Positions 1 through 8,034 of a stretch of DNA of 64,000 nt are shown one piece after another (the stretch's first letter is position 1; the number at the start of each line of letters is the position of its first letter). Under the pieces are notes generated by a model. The model had not been told where the DNA came from. It saw only the letters and a list, made by a program, of their open reading frames with translations, and ran no database searches. Source of the stretch: Streptomyces sp. NBC_00554 (lineage in GTDB: Bacteria; Actinomycetota; Actinomycetes; Streptomycetales; Streptomycetaceae); assembly GCF_041431135.1 (NCBI RefSeq), contig NZ_CP107799.1, forward strand, positions 2,232,001 to 2,296,000, written 5' to 3'. A program made the position numbers and the translations under genes.

Positions 1-171
1 GTGCTGGGGCCCTTTGCTTCGGCCCCGCTCCATGTCCGACAGCGTTCGGGCACTGACGCCTGAGGCTTCGGCGAGCTGCTCCAGGGTCAGCCGCCCCGCG
101 CGCCGGTGACGGCGCAGCAACTCCGCGAGACTCAAACGCTCGGCGATGAGGCCACTCCCCCTCGGCGACAT
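1..171 (-). CDS. XRE-family helix-turn-helix regulator, N-terminal part only
   Basis: The complement strand opens with ATG at 171 and reads 57 residues before leaving the window. Residues about 14-50 form a canonical XRE HTH: LSLAELLRRHRRAGRLTLEQ followed by LAEASGVSARTLSDMERGRS. This fold binds operator DNA. In Streptomyces, similar N-termini belong either to small repressors or to large HTH-NB-ARC-TPR regulators; the truncation prevents a choice. The gene is divergent from nothing visible and lies downstream of the esterase gene on the same strand, 32 bp after its stop codon. Start choice rests on the ATG preceding the first helix; no strong ribosome binding site is visible. Confidence 0.75.
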   Translation of the reverse strand, partial: MSPRGSGLIAERLSLAELLRRHRRAGRLTLEQLAEASGVSARTLSDMERGRSKGPQH

Positions 172-203
172 CGGGACTCGGCCCGCTCGGATCGGCTGCC
201 AGC

Positions 204-1784
204 CTACTCGGGCGGCCAGGGCACGCGGAGTGTCCGAACGCGTCCGACGCCCCGGCCGGGTGCACGCGACGTCAACTCCCGTACGCGCGTTGCCGGATGA
301 GACTCGGTCTCGGCGTCCCACAGCGCGAGTTCGCGGTCGCGCGGCCCGAGGACGGTGTGCGGGTCTCCGGCGCCGAAGACCCGGACCGGGTGCTTGGCGT
401 CCCAGGCGGCCCAGCCCGGATCGCCTTCGACCGCGAACCGCACCCACGCCGCGTGCATCTGGTCGGCGAGTTCCTGCGGTGCACCCGGACCCGCGAGCTG
501 CGCAGACTCCGGTACGTCGGGGGTGTCGAAGACGAAGCCGAGCTCCAGGGCGTGACAGGCGCCGAGGTCGGGCACGTTCGATGGCCAGGCGAACTCGTAT
601 ACGTACGCGGGGAGTTCGGAGGTCCGGGAGTCCGCGAGGCGGTGCAGCGGTACGCGCAGGAGATGGTCGGTGACCAGCTGGCCGACCAGGTCGGCGGTGC
701 CCGCGTCCGGATGGATCGCGCGGTAGCCGCGGGGCACCTCGTGGCTGCAGTGGCAGCGGGCCATCGCGCCGGCCAGGGCGACCGGGCCCAGCCGGTCGAC
801 GCGCTCCAGGAGGCCGCCCGGCACCAGCCACAGCCGGTACTCCTCGCTGGTCCAGCCGAGGAGCAGGCCGACGCCGGGCGCGGCGCCGCCCTCGACCAGT
901 GCCTCCAGCGGATCACGCGGGACGAGGTCGCCGTCGACGACGATGCCGAACGCGGGCCCGCCGACGACGGGGCTGCTGAGCTTGCCCACGTCGGCCTGGG
1001 TGCGCAGCAGCAGGTCGCGGTCGACGGCGGCGAACGCCTCCGCCGTCGCGGGGATCTTCAGCCGGGCGGCCATCCTGCGCACCATCCGGCGCACCTTGTC
1101 GCGGTCGCTCGCCTCGGGCGCCCCGCTCTGCAGGACGGCCCGGTGGAAGAGCCCCTCGGCGCGCGGGCTGGCCAGCAGCGCCCCGATGCTGATGGCTCCG
1201 GCCGACTCGCCGAAGACGGTCACCCGGTCGGGGTCGCCGCCGAACTCCGCAATCGACTCGCGCACCCATTCCAGGGCGGCGAGCTGGTCGCGGAGCCCCG
1301 GGTTGGCGGGCGCGTCCGGGAAGAGCCCGTAACCCTCCACTCCCAGGCGGTAGTTGACCGAGACGAGGACGACGCCGTCGCGGGCGAAGTTGCGTCCGTC
1401 GTAGACGGGCACCGCCGAGGAGCCGCGGGTCAGCGCCCCGCCGTGGATCCACACCATGACGGGGAGCTTGGCGCCGGGGCCCGGCTCCGGCGTCCACACG
1501 TTCAGGTTGAGACAGTCGTCGCCCGGCACGACGGGGTCGGCGAGGAGCCGCGCGAACGCCTCGGAGTACGGCGGCTTGGGCGGCGTGGGCCCGAAGGCAC
1601 CCGCGTCCCGCACACCGTCCCAGGGCTCGGGCGGCACCGGTGGCCTGAAGCGGAGCGGGCCGAACGGCGGAGCCGCGTACGGGATGCCGCGGAAGACGGC
1701 GATCCCGTGCTCGTATCTGCCTCGTACGTCCCCGTGTGGCGTCCTGACCACGGGATCCGTCGACTCTGCCGCCGCTGCCGTCAT
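204..1784 (-). CDS. Type B carboxylesterase (alpha/beta hydrolase)
   Basis: This 526-residue protein matches the full length of type B carboxylesterases (COesterase family), which hydrolyse carboxylic esters with a Ser-Glu-His triad. The nucleophile is Ser194 in FGESAGA, the oxyanion-hole HGGA is at 114-117, and DDCLNLNVW near 90 is a family signature. A late CHALELGFVF segment carries the likely catalytic His. No signal peptide is visible, so it is probably cytoplasmic. I chose ATG 1784 over the upstream 1817 start because a GGAG lies about 11 nt before it and the family similarity begins there. It is the last gene of the leftward polysaccharide cluster, 79 bp after the lyase gene, so removal of ester substituents from sugars is a reasonable inference, not a demonstrated one. 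Confidence 0.85.
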   Translation of the reverse strand: MTAAAAESTDPVVRTPHGDVRGRYEHGIAVFRGIPYAAPPFGPLRFRPPVPPEPWDGVRDAGAFGPTPPKPPYSEAFARLLADPVVPGDDCLNLNVWTPEPGPGAKLPVMVWIHGGALTRGSSAVPVYDGRNFARDGVVLVSVNYRLGVEGYGLFPDAPANPGLRDQLAALEWVRESIAEFGGDPDRVTVFGESAGAISIGALLASPRAEGLFHRAVLQSGAPEASDRDKVRRMVRRMAARLKIPATAEAFAAVDRDLLLRTQADVGKLSSPVVGGPAFGIVVDGDLVPRDPLEALVEGGAAPGVGLLLGWTSEEYRLWLVPGGLLERVDRLGPVALAGAMARCHCSHEVPRGYRAIHPDAGTADLVGQLVTDHLLRVPLHRLADSRTSELPAYVYEFAWPSNVPDLGACHALELGFVFDTPDVPESAQLAGPGAPQELADQMHAAWVRFAVEGDPGWAAWDAKHPVRVFGAGDPHTVLGPRDRELALWDAETESHPATRVRELTSRAPGRGVGRVRTLRVPWPPE

Positions 1785-1863
1785 ACGCCCACCAGCTCCT
1801 CGCCGCCCGCGAACCATTGACCTCAGATCATCACATCACCTTCCGGTATTCCCGCGGACGTCC

Positions 1864-3114
1864 CTATTTGGCGTACATCACCGTGCCGAAGCCGAGCTGG
1901 TCGAAGCCTCCGCTGGTCGTGCCGTAGTCACCGCCGCCGCCCTCGGGCCGGACGCTCTCGGCCATGGCCTGGATGTACGGGACGGACAGCCCGCGCCGGC
2001 GGGCGTAGTGGTAGTAGAGGATGTCCCAGACCGGCCGTACCTGACCGCGGCTCCCGGAGGAGATCGCGGTGTGCGACTGCTGGGCGCAGCTCTGGCCCGT
2101 GCCCCAGGTGTACGTCGTGAAGGGCACGTCCTGTCCGAGGTTGTACTTGGCGACGTACTGGGCGGCCTTCATGAACCGGTTGCTGTCGTAGCCGTACAGG
2201 TCCTCGCCCTGGGACCAGGCCATCTCGCAGAAGGCGCCCATCTGCCCCATGCCCATCATGGTGTGCCCCTGGTCGCGGCCCGACTCCTGCCACTGCGCGA
2301 GGCCCTGGCTGTCGTACAGGAAGGGGACGGCGTGGGTGATGGAGCCGTTGCCCGCGCCGGTCTTGAAGTAGTTGACCGCCTGGTCGTACTTGGCCGCGTC
2401 GTCGCAGAGGATGCCGATGGCCAGGATCGAGTTCATGTTGCACAGGTCCCAGTTGGCCCAGTAGTTGGTGATGCAGGCGTCGTTGTGCCCGGTGAGGAAC
2501 TGGTTGCTGAGCGGGTAGAAGACGTTGACCATCATCGTCTTGAACCGCGCGAGGTCGAATCCGCTGTAGCCGCGCATGAGTTCGGCGGCGTTGGCGAACT
2601 GGTAGCCGTAGATCCCGGCGGCCAGGAAGCGGTCCGCGTTGCCTGTGACGGTGGTGAGTGTGGCCGACCAGGCGTTGAGGATCCTGACGGCCGCGTCGCC
2701 GTTCGCGGTCGTCCCCGCGATCTTCCAGCGCAGGGCGTTCTGGTAGGCGGCGTGGATGTCGTTGTAGAGGATGCCGTAGTTCTCGCCGGTGCCGCCGCGG
2801 ATGATCGTGGCCCGCGGGTTGGGGTTCCAGGTGCTCGCCGAGTGGCCGTTGGCGGTGAGGCGGTTCCAGCCGGAGAGCCACGGGTCGTCGCCCGCGGCGA
2901 CCCGCACCTTGGCACGGTTGAGTTCTCCGGAGGCGTGCAGCATTCCGGGGTGGGTGAAGGTCGCGGGTGCGGCCTGTGCGGCGGTGCCTGCCGAGGCGCC
3001 GACGGCGAGGGCGGCCGTGAGACCACCCGCCGTCTTCAGCAGACCGCGACGGCTCAACTCTCTTGACGGGCCTTGCTCGTGGGGGTTGGTGCGGCTCAGG
3101 ACTGTGCGGCTCAT
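1864..3114 (-). CDS. Secreted alginate-lyase-family polysaccharide lyase
   Basis: The 416-residue product starts with a Tat-type signal: twin arginines in SRRGLLKTAGG at about 21-31, a hydrophobic stretch, and a likely cleavage after AQA near 48. The mature part resembles the Alginate_lyase (PF05426) (alpha/alpha) toroid family, which cleaves uronate-containing polysaccharides by beta-elimination. Supporting motifs are NYWANWDLCNMNSILAIG and the ESGRDQGHTMMGMGQMG block, which contains conserved Arg and His residues of this fold. It lies 72 bp downstream of the beta-helix gene in the same orientation. The true substrate (alginate, glucuronan, pectin-derived uronates) cannot be read from sequence; the GH43 and GH28-like neighbours favour a plant or algal cell-wall polymer. 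Confidence 0.8.
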   Translation of the reverse strand: MSRTVLSRTNPHEQGPSRELSRRGLLKTAGGLTAALAVGASAGTAAQAAPATFTHPGMLHASGELNRAKVRVAAGDDPWLSGWNRLTANGHSASTWNPNPRATIIRGGTGENYGILYNDIHAAYQNALRWKIAGTTANGDAAVRILNAWSATLTTVTGNADRFLAAGIYGYQFANAAELMRGYSGFDLARFKTMMVNVFYPLSNQFLTGHNDACITNYWANWDLCNMNSILAIGILCDDAAKYDQAVNYFKTGAGNGSITHAVPFLYDSQGLAQWQESGRDQGHTMMGMGQMGAFCEMAWSQGEDLYGYDSNRFMKAAQYVAKYNLGQDVPFTTYTWGTGQSCAQQSHTAISSGSRGQVRPVWDILYYHYARRRGLSVPYIQAMAESVRPEGGGGDYGTTSGGFDQLGFGTVMYAK

Positions 3115-3186
3115 GGCTGTGTGTCTCCAATCCAGTGGGGTGGATCTACTTGGGGATGGGTCTCCTAGGGGGGTCGGAACTCGGAT

Positions 3187-4659
3187 TCACCGAGTCGCCG
3201 CTTCGGCGCTCGTGATGAACTTGAGGGCCTTCACGTGCTCGTTGGCGTACATCGGCACGTAGTCCGAGGTGACGAACCAGCTCGGCTTGCTCATCGAGTC
3301 GGCGATCACCGTGCCGTTGACGACGAGGTTCTCGAAGGTGATGTTCTGGATCAGGTGGTCCTGGTCGTAGCCGATCAGCAGCGCGGTGCCGGCGTGGGTG
3401 CCGGTGTAGCTGAGGTCCTTGATGTGGACGCCGTCGATGCCGCGGCCCGCCGAGGTGTTGTACTTCTCGTTGAACATGATCCGCATGTTGACGAGTTGGC
3501 CCTCGCGGAAGTCCTCCACGCGCATGCCGTCGACGCGGACGTTCCTGATGAGGTTGCCGTCACCGGGGTTGAGGGCGAGGACGCCCTGGTAGAGGATCTG
3601 CGGTTCGCGGTGGTCGCAGACGTCGATGTTCTGGAAGGTCAGGTTCTCCAGGACCTCGGGGGCGTCGGTGTTGCCGTGGGTGCCGACGTTGATGGGGTGC
3701 GCGACGTCCGCCCAGAGGGTGGAGTTCCTGACCGTGATGTCTCGGGTGTCGCCGTAGTACTCCCAGCGGTGGGTGTAGATGGCGATGCAGTCGTCGGCAT
3801 TGCGCATGAAGACGCCGTCGATGGTGACGTCGCTGCTGGAGAAGATGTCGATGCCGTCGCCCCAGGCCTTGGAGCTGAAGGAGCCGAGGCCTGTGATGGT
3901 GACGCTCTCGGACTCGGCGACCGTGACCGCGTAGCCGTCGGGGTTGAGCATCGTCACCGTGCCGATGGATATGTTCCGCGAGCCCTCGACGGTGCAGCCG
4001 CCGCCGGGTGACGCCCAGATCACTCCGCGCCCGGCGAGCCCCGCGTTCTCCACGTCCTTGAAGTACACGCGGGACTTGAGCACCGCGCCGCCGTCGAGGT
4101 AGACGGTCCTGCCCGAGGGGACGGTCACGACGCCGCCTTCGGTGGTGTGCAGGCCGGGGCCGAAGTAGAGGACGTCCGGGTCGTCGGGCGCGGGGCGGTC
4201 GGTCTCCAGGGGGCGGGCGAACAGGTGCAGCGCGTCGAAGACCTCGTCGTTGACCTGGACGACGAGGTTGCGCGGCTCGGTGAGCTCGAACCGCACGGTG
4301 TCGGCGCTCAGTTCGGGCTCGATGCCGTAGGAGTCGGGACGGATCCGGGCCTTCCGCACGCCGCCCTTCACGTAGGTGACCTCGACCTCGACGGTGTCCG
4401 CGAAGTCGAAGAACGCGAGGGAGGAGTTCTGGATCTGCCCGGCGCCGGTGGCGGTGCTGATGAGGTTGAGGGTGGCCAGGTAGGTGCCGAGCCGCTGCCA
4501 ACTGCCGCCGGGTGTACGGACCTTGACCGTGTAGCTCGCGTTGGTCGGGGCGCCGTCGGGGACGGGGTAGGTCACGAGCCCGGGGGTGCCTTCGGCTTCG
4601 GCCGCCTGGGCGGTCGTGTCGGTGGCACCGGCGGCCTGAAGGGTCGTACGACGAGACAT
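3187..4659 (-). CDS. Right-handed beta-helix glycosidase, GH28/GH49-like
   Basis: The 490-residue protein has an N-terminal beta-sandwich-like region (about 30-170) followed by a right-handed parallel beta-helix. Helix motifs resemble GH28 polygalacturonases: WGDGID, NADDCIA with the paired catalytic aspartates, VGTHGN, and a MRIMFNEK strand near the usual RIK position. Such enzymes hydrolyse pectic or related polymers. Start choice: ATG 4659 has GAGG six bases upstream, better than the TTG at 4671 or ATG 4665. The N-terminus SRRTTLQAAG looks like the head of a Tat signal, but the usual hydrophobic core is replaced by a short Thr/Ala/Glu stretch, so export is doubtful. It follows the GH43 gene by 33 bp. 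Exact family assignment (GH28 or GH49-like) is uncertain. Confidence 0.72.
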   Translation of the reverse strand: MSRRTTLQAAGATDTTAQAAEAEGTPGLVTYPVPDGAPTNASYTVKVRTPGGSWQRLGTYLATLNLISTATGAGQIQNSSLAFFDFADTVEVEVTYVKGGVRKARIRPDSYGIEPELSADTVRFELTEPRNLVVQVNDEVFDALHLFARPLETDRPAPDDPDVLYFGPGLHTTEGGVVTVPSGRTVYLDGGAVLKSRVYFKDVENAGLAGRGVIWASPGGGCTVEGSRNISIGTVTMLNPDGYAVTVAESESVTITGLGSFSSKAWGDGIDIFSSSDVTIDGVFMRNADDCIAIYTHRWEYYGDTRDITVRNSTLWADVAHPINVGTHGNTDAPEVLENLTFQNIDVCDHREPQILYQGVLALNPGDGNLIRNVRVDGMRVEDFREGQLVNMRIMFNEKYNTSAGRGIDGVHIKDLSYTGTHAGTALLIGYDQDHLIQNITFENLVVNGTVIADSMSKPSWFVTSDYVPMYANEHVKALKFITSAEAATR

Positions 4660-4692
4660 GGACATCCTCAATTCCAGGGCTCCTGGGAACCG

Positions 4693-6282
4693 CTACAGCT
4701 GATCGCGCAGTTCGAACCAGTCGAAGTCCGCGGAGACCCGGGTCCCGCCCAGGTCCTGGACGCAGACCCCGACGAACGCTCCGGTGAAACGCAGCCGGCT
4801 CCCGTAGTCGTCGGAGAGCTTGCTCGCGTCCAGGGCCGGGCCCACCTGCTGCCAGTCCGTCCCGTCGGGCGAGGCGGAGAAGCGGAGGTCCGCGCCGTCG
4901 AAGCGGGCCCGGAGATGCACCAACGGCCAGTCGTCCGTGGAGAGTTCACTGCCCGGAAGCTCGCGGTAGGTGCCGTCGTCGGTGAGGACCACGCCCAGCG
5001 TCCGGCCCACGCCCTCGACGTGCGTAAGGCGCAGGTAGTAGTGGGTGGAGGTGTCGTACCAGCAGACCAGGCCCGCGAGTTGGCTGAAGTGCGCGGGACG
5101 GAAGTCGACGACCGTCGTCGCCTCGCAGCGCACCGAGGTGAGCGGCCGTGCGACCAGACTCTGGTCGAAGCGCGAGTGCAGGCTCTGTCTGCCGCGCAGC
5201 CGCAGGTACCCCGGCCGCTCGGCGAGCGTGAGCCAGTCCGGGGCGGCGGGCACTCGCAACGTGCTCCAACCCCCGTCCAGTACGGGCCCGTTGAACTCGT
5301 CGCGTACGGCGGCCGGCTCGGCGGCCCCCGGCTCCACCCCTGGGGGCGCCGGAACCTCCACACTCGGCCTCCGCCCCCCGTCCGCCAGCCGCAGCCACCC
5401 CTCCTGCGTCCAGGCCACCCGCTGGAGGCAGGCCTCCCGGCCCAGGACGCAGCGCGGCCCGTCGTCGGTCCGTACGGGGCGTGAGGCCAGGTGGGCGAGG
5501 TACCACTCCCCCTGCGGGGTCTGGACGAGTTCGCCGTGCCCCGCTTTCTGCAACGGCCACTCGGGGGCGTCGCGGGTGGTCAACAGCGAGCCGCCCGGGT
5601 CGAGTTCGTACGGCCCTGCCAGCTCGCGCGAGCGCGCCATCACGATGCCGTGGTTCCAGCCCGTGCCGCCCTCCGCGAGCATCAGGTAGTACCAGCCCTC
5701 GCGCCGGTAGACGTTGGGGCCCTCGATCAGCTCCTCCTGCGTAAGGATCGTGCGGGGCTGCCCGATCAGGGCCTGCTTCCCGGCGTCGTACTCCTGGAGC
5801 AGGATCCCGGCGAAGGAGGGATGTCCGTCGCGCGGGTCCCACTGGATGTTGAGCAGCCAGCTGCGGCCGTCCTCGTCGTGGAAGAAGGACGGGTCGAAAC
5901 CGGAGGAGTTGAGGAAGACCGGCTCCGACCACGGGCCTTCGATCGCGGGGGCGGTGATCAGGTAGTTGTCGACGTCCTTGTAGGGGTGCCCGATCGTGCG
6001 CACGATGCTGTAGACCAGCCAGAACCTGCCGTCGTGGTACGACAGCGAGGGCGCCCACACTCCGGCCGAGTCGGCGACTCCGCGCAGGTCGAGCAGGTCG
6101 GCGCGGTCCAGGATGTGACCGGCCGGTTCCCAGTGGGCGAGATCGGTCGAGCGGTGCACGGGCACGCCCGGGAACCATTCGAAGGTGGAGGTGGCGAGGA
6201 AGTACTCCGCGCCGACGCGCACGATGCTCGGATCCGGGTGGAAGCCCGGCAGCACGGGGTTGCGGATGTGGGCCGCGGTCAT
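4693..6282 (-). CDS. GH43 family beta-xylosidase/arabinofuranosidase
   Basis: The 529-residue protein shows the GH43 five-bladed propeller: HPDPSI with catalytic base Asp17, SGFDPSFF with the pKa-modulating Asp130, and EGPNVY with catalytic acid Glu187. A C-terminal beta-sandwich (about 320-529, GH43_C2-like) is typical of bacterial beta-xylosidases and shapes the active site. No signal peptide is seen, so it probably acts in the cytoplasm on imported xylo- or arabino-oligosaccharides. A weak AAGG lies about nine bases before ATG 6282. It is the first gene of the leftward cluster. Its promoter region is now occupied by an IS110 element, which separates it from the LacI gene that probably regulated it. 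Confidence 0.9.
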   Translation of the reverse strand: MTAAHIRNPVLPGFHPDPSIVRVGAEYFLATSTFEWFPGVPVHRSTDLAHWEPAGHILDRADLLDLRGVADSAGVWAPSLSYHDGRFWLVYSIVRTIGHPYKDVDNYLITAPAIEGPWSEPVFLNSSGFDPSFFHDEDGRSWLLNIQWDPRDGHPSFAGILLQEYDAGKQALIGQPRTILTQEELIEGPNVYRREGWYYLMLAEGGTGWNHGIVMARSRELAGPYELDPGGSLLTTRDAPEWPLQKAGHGELVQTPQGEWYLAHLASRPVRTDDGPRCVLGREACLQRVAWTQEGWLRLADGGRRPSVEVPAPPGVEPGAAEPAAVRDEFNGPVLDGGWSTLRVPAAPDWLTLAERPGYLRLRGRQSLHSRFDQSLVARPLTSVRCEATTVVDFRPAHFSQLAGLVCWYDTSTHYYLRLTHVEGVGRTLGVVLTDDGTYRELPGSELSTDDWPLVHLRARFDGADLRFSASPDGTDWQQVGPALDASKLSDDYGSRLRFTGAFVGVCVQDLGGTRVSADFDWFELRDQL

Positions 6283-6509
6283 GCGGCCCTACCTTCTTGA
6301 GTGCGTCCCGTGAGTTCGCGACTCTGGGATGGCGCGAGCGGGGCAGGGATGGTTTTCATGCTGGCTGCCGTCCATGGCTCGGGTGGCTGATCCCCCTGCT
6401 CCGCCACTTCTTCCGAACTGCTGATTAGGCTCTGCGGACCATCGCTTGGTAGGGCGAGGACGGGCGGAAGGAGTCGCGCCGCACGCCCGTCAGCGAGGGG
6501 AACACCGCC
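6283..6509. other. GH43 promoter region and IS110 left end
   Basis: These 227 bp hold the GH43 upstream region on the left and the noncoding left end of the IS110 element on the right. The right part contains possible RNA stems: CTTCCG near 6410 with CGGAAG near 6465, and ACCA...TGGT at 6438-6450. IS110-group elements are known to transcribe a bridge RNA from this end, so the region may encode one. The insertion point is not resolved from this single copy. Confidence 0.4.
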
Positions 6510-7723
6510 ATGAGCGCAAGCGCCGGATTCGACATCGCCAAGGACTTCCACTGGCTCGCCGTCATCGACGACCGCGGCCATCTGCTGCTCAGCCACCGGG
6601 TCGGCAACGACCCCGACGCCATCGAGGAGGCCCTTGGCGAACTCAGGGCCCTCGCCGCCGAACACGACAACATCACGGTCGGGCTGGACATCATCGGCGG
6701 CATCGCCGCCCTGCTCACCGCCACGCTGCTGATCGACGGCTTCCCCTGCGTCCACGTGCCGGGCCTGGCCGTCAACCGGGCCCGCCAGGCCACCCGCGGC
6801 GGACAGAACAATTCCGACCCCCGCGACGCCAAAGTCATCGCCGAGCAGGTCATGTTCCGCACCGACCTGCGCCGCATCGAGCTGCCCGACGACCGGGCGG
6901 CGGAACTGCGGCTGCTGGCCGGCCACCGCACCGCCCTGGTCAAGGAGGCCACCGCCCGCACCGCGCGGATGCGGGACCTCCTCACCGGCATCCACCCCGG
7001 CCTGGAACGCGTCATCGATGCCACCACCCGCAGCGGGCTGATCCTGCTCGGCCACTACGTCACTCCGGCTGAAATCCGCCGGGCCGGGCCCACCCGCATC
7101 GCCGACTACCTGCGCAAACGCGGCGTCAGGCAACCGGCTCTGACCAGCCTGGCCGACGCCGCCCATGCCGCTGCCCGCGCCCAGCACACCAGCCTGCCCG
7201 GCGAGCGTCGCACCGCGACGCTCATCCGCGAACTGGCCGCCGAACTCCTCGCCGGAAAAGACCGGCTGAAAACCCTGGACGCCGAGATCGCGCGCCTGGT
7301 GGCCGGCCACCCTGACGGAGCCCTCATCCAGAGCCTGCCCGGGATGGGGGCCACCCTGACCGCCGAACTGATCGCCTGCGTCGGCGACATACACCGCTTC
7401 GACAGCGGCGACGCACTCGCCGCCGCGGCCGGCGTGGCCCCGGTCCTCACCCAGTCCGGCAGAATCCGCTACTCGCGCAGCGCGACCGGCGGCGACAAGG
7501 CCCTCAAACGGGTCTTCTACCAGGCCGCGTTCTGCTCCATCCAGCGTGACCCCGCCTCGCGGGCCTTCTACGACCGCAAACGAGCCGAGGGCAAACGGCA
7601 CCACCAGGCCCTGATCGCCCTGGCCCGCCGCAAGGTCAACGTCCTCTACGCGATCCTGCGCGACCGCCACCCCTACCAGGCCCGGCCACCGCTCCGTCTC
7701 ATCGCTTGACAACAGCATTAGGC
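6424..7723 (+). mobile_element. IS110-family insertion sequence (approximate ends)
   Basis: A complete IS110-type transposase gene (6510-7709) defines the element. The family has no long terminal inverted repeats, so the ends are provisional. A 7-bp direct repeat ATTAGGC occurs at 6424-6430 and 7717-7723, and a second direct repeat CATCGCTTG at 6440-6448 and 7700-7708; the latter overlaps the transposase stop. The element sits in the intergenic region between the GH43 gene and the LacI gene. The uninterrupted frame suggests a recent or still active copy. Confidence 0.55.
6510..7709 (+). CDS. IS110-family transposase (DEDD/serine recombinase)
   Basis: The 399-residue protein has the two IS110 domains. 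The N-terminal RuvC-like DEDD domain (about 5-160) begins with GFDIAKDFHW carrying the first Asp and includes NNSDPRDAKVIAEQ. The C-terminal transposase_20 domain (about 230-330) includes LIQSLPGMGATLTAELIA and AAAAGVAPVLTQSGR with the likely catalytic Ser. These enzymes move the element by RNA-guided recombination through a circular intermediate. ATG 6510 is preceded by GAGGGG nine bases upstream. Length and motifs are complete, with no frameshift or internal stop, so the protein is probably functional. Confidence 0.93.
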   Translation: MSASAGFDIAKDFHWLAVIDDRGHLLLSHRVGNDPDAIEEALGELRALAAEHDNITVGLDIIGGIAALLTATLLIDGFPCVHVPGLAVNRARQATRGGQNNSDPRDAKVIAEQVMFRTDLRRIELPDDRAAELRLLAGHRTALVKEATARTARMRDLLTGIHPGLERVIDATTRSGLILLGHYVTPAEIRRAGPTRIADYLRKRGVRQPALTSLADAAHAAARAQHTSLPGERRTATLIRELAAELLAGKDRLKTLDAEIARLVAGHPDGALIQSLPGMGATLTAELIACVGDIHRFDSGDALAAAAGVAPVLTQSGRIRYSRSATGGDKALKRVFYQAAFCSIQRDPASRAFYDRKRAEGKRHHQALIALARRKVNVLYAILRDRHPYQARPPLRLIA

Positions 7724-7848
7724 AGCCACCCGTGTCCCTTGGCTGGTTCGGTACTTCACGCCCTCACCCCTCTGTTTCGGCGTTCGGCCATTCCGCGATT
7801 GGGCACGCGCGTTCGGCCCGCATGCCCAGCCCGCGTGTTCGGCATTTC

Positions 7849-7857
7849 GAAAGTTTC
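7849..7857. promoter_or_regulatory. GAAA-N-TTTC half of a possible operator
   Basis: GAAAGTTTC is a 4-1-4 inverted repeat 178 bp upstream of the LacI start. A longer version of the same motif (CGAAACTTTCG) occurs at 7970-7980. Palindromes of this GAAA-TTTC kind are known upstream of xylan and xylose genes in Streptomyces. The role here is inferred from position and repetition only. Confidence 0.4.
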
Positions 7858-7918
7858 AATGTTCGGGGAATTCCGTGAATCCCCGCTTCTTCACGCCGTG
7901 TTGAGGCGGGCCTAATGT

Positions 7919-7932
7919 AGAAAGCGGTTGCT
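7919..7932. promoter_or_regulatory. LacI-family type operator candidate
   Basis: AGAAAGCGGTTGCT fits AGNAANCGNTTNCT, with the central CG typical of LacI-family operators; 10 of 14 positions are symmetric. It lies 103 bp upstream of the LacI start. Before the IS110 insertion it would have been in the divergent promoter region of the polysaccharide cluster. Confidence 0.5.
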
Positions 7933-7969
7933 ACGCGGTCAATGTTTCGGTCGCGTGAGCAGCCGTATT

Positions 7970-7980
7970 CGAAACTTTCG
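7970..7980. promoter_or_regulatory. Perfect palindrome CGAAACTTTCG
   Basis: This perfect 11-bp palindrome lies 54 bp before the chosen LacI start codon, where bound repressor would block its own gene. It repeats the core found at 7849-7857. If the LacI start were at 7942 the site would be inside the gene, which argues for the 8035 start. Confidence 0.45.
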
Positions 7981-8034
7981 ATGCCCCTCGGGGCCGGAGC
8001 GGCGGCCCTCGGGCGGGCCGGAGGGGTGGACTCC

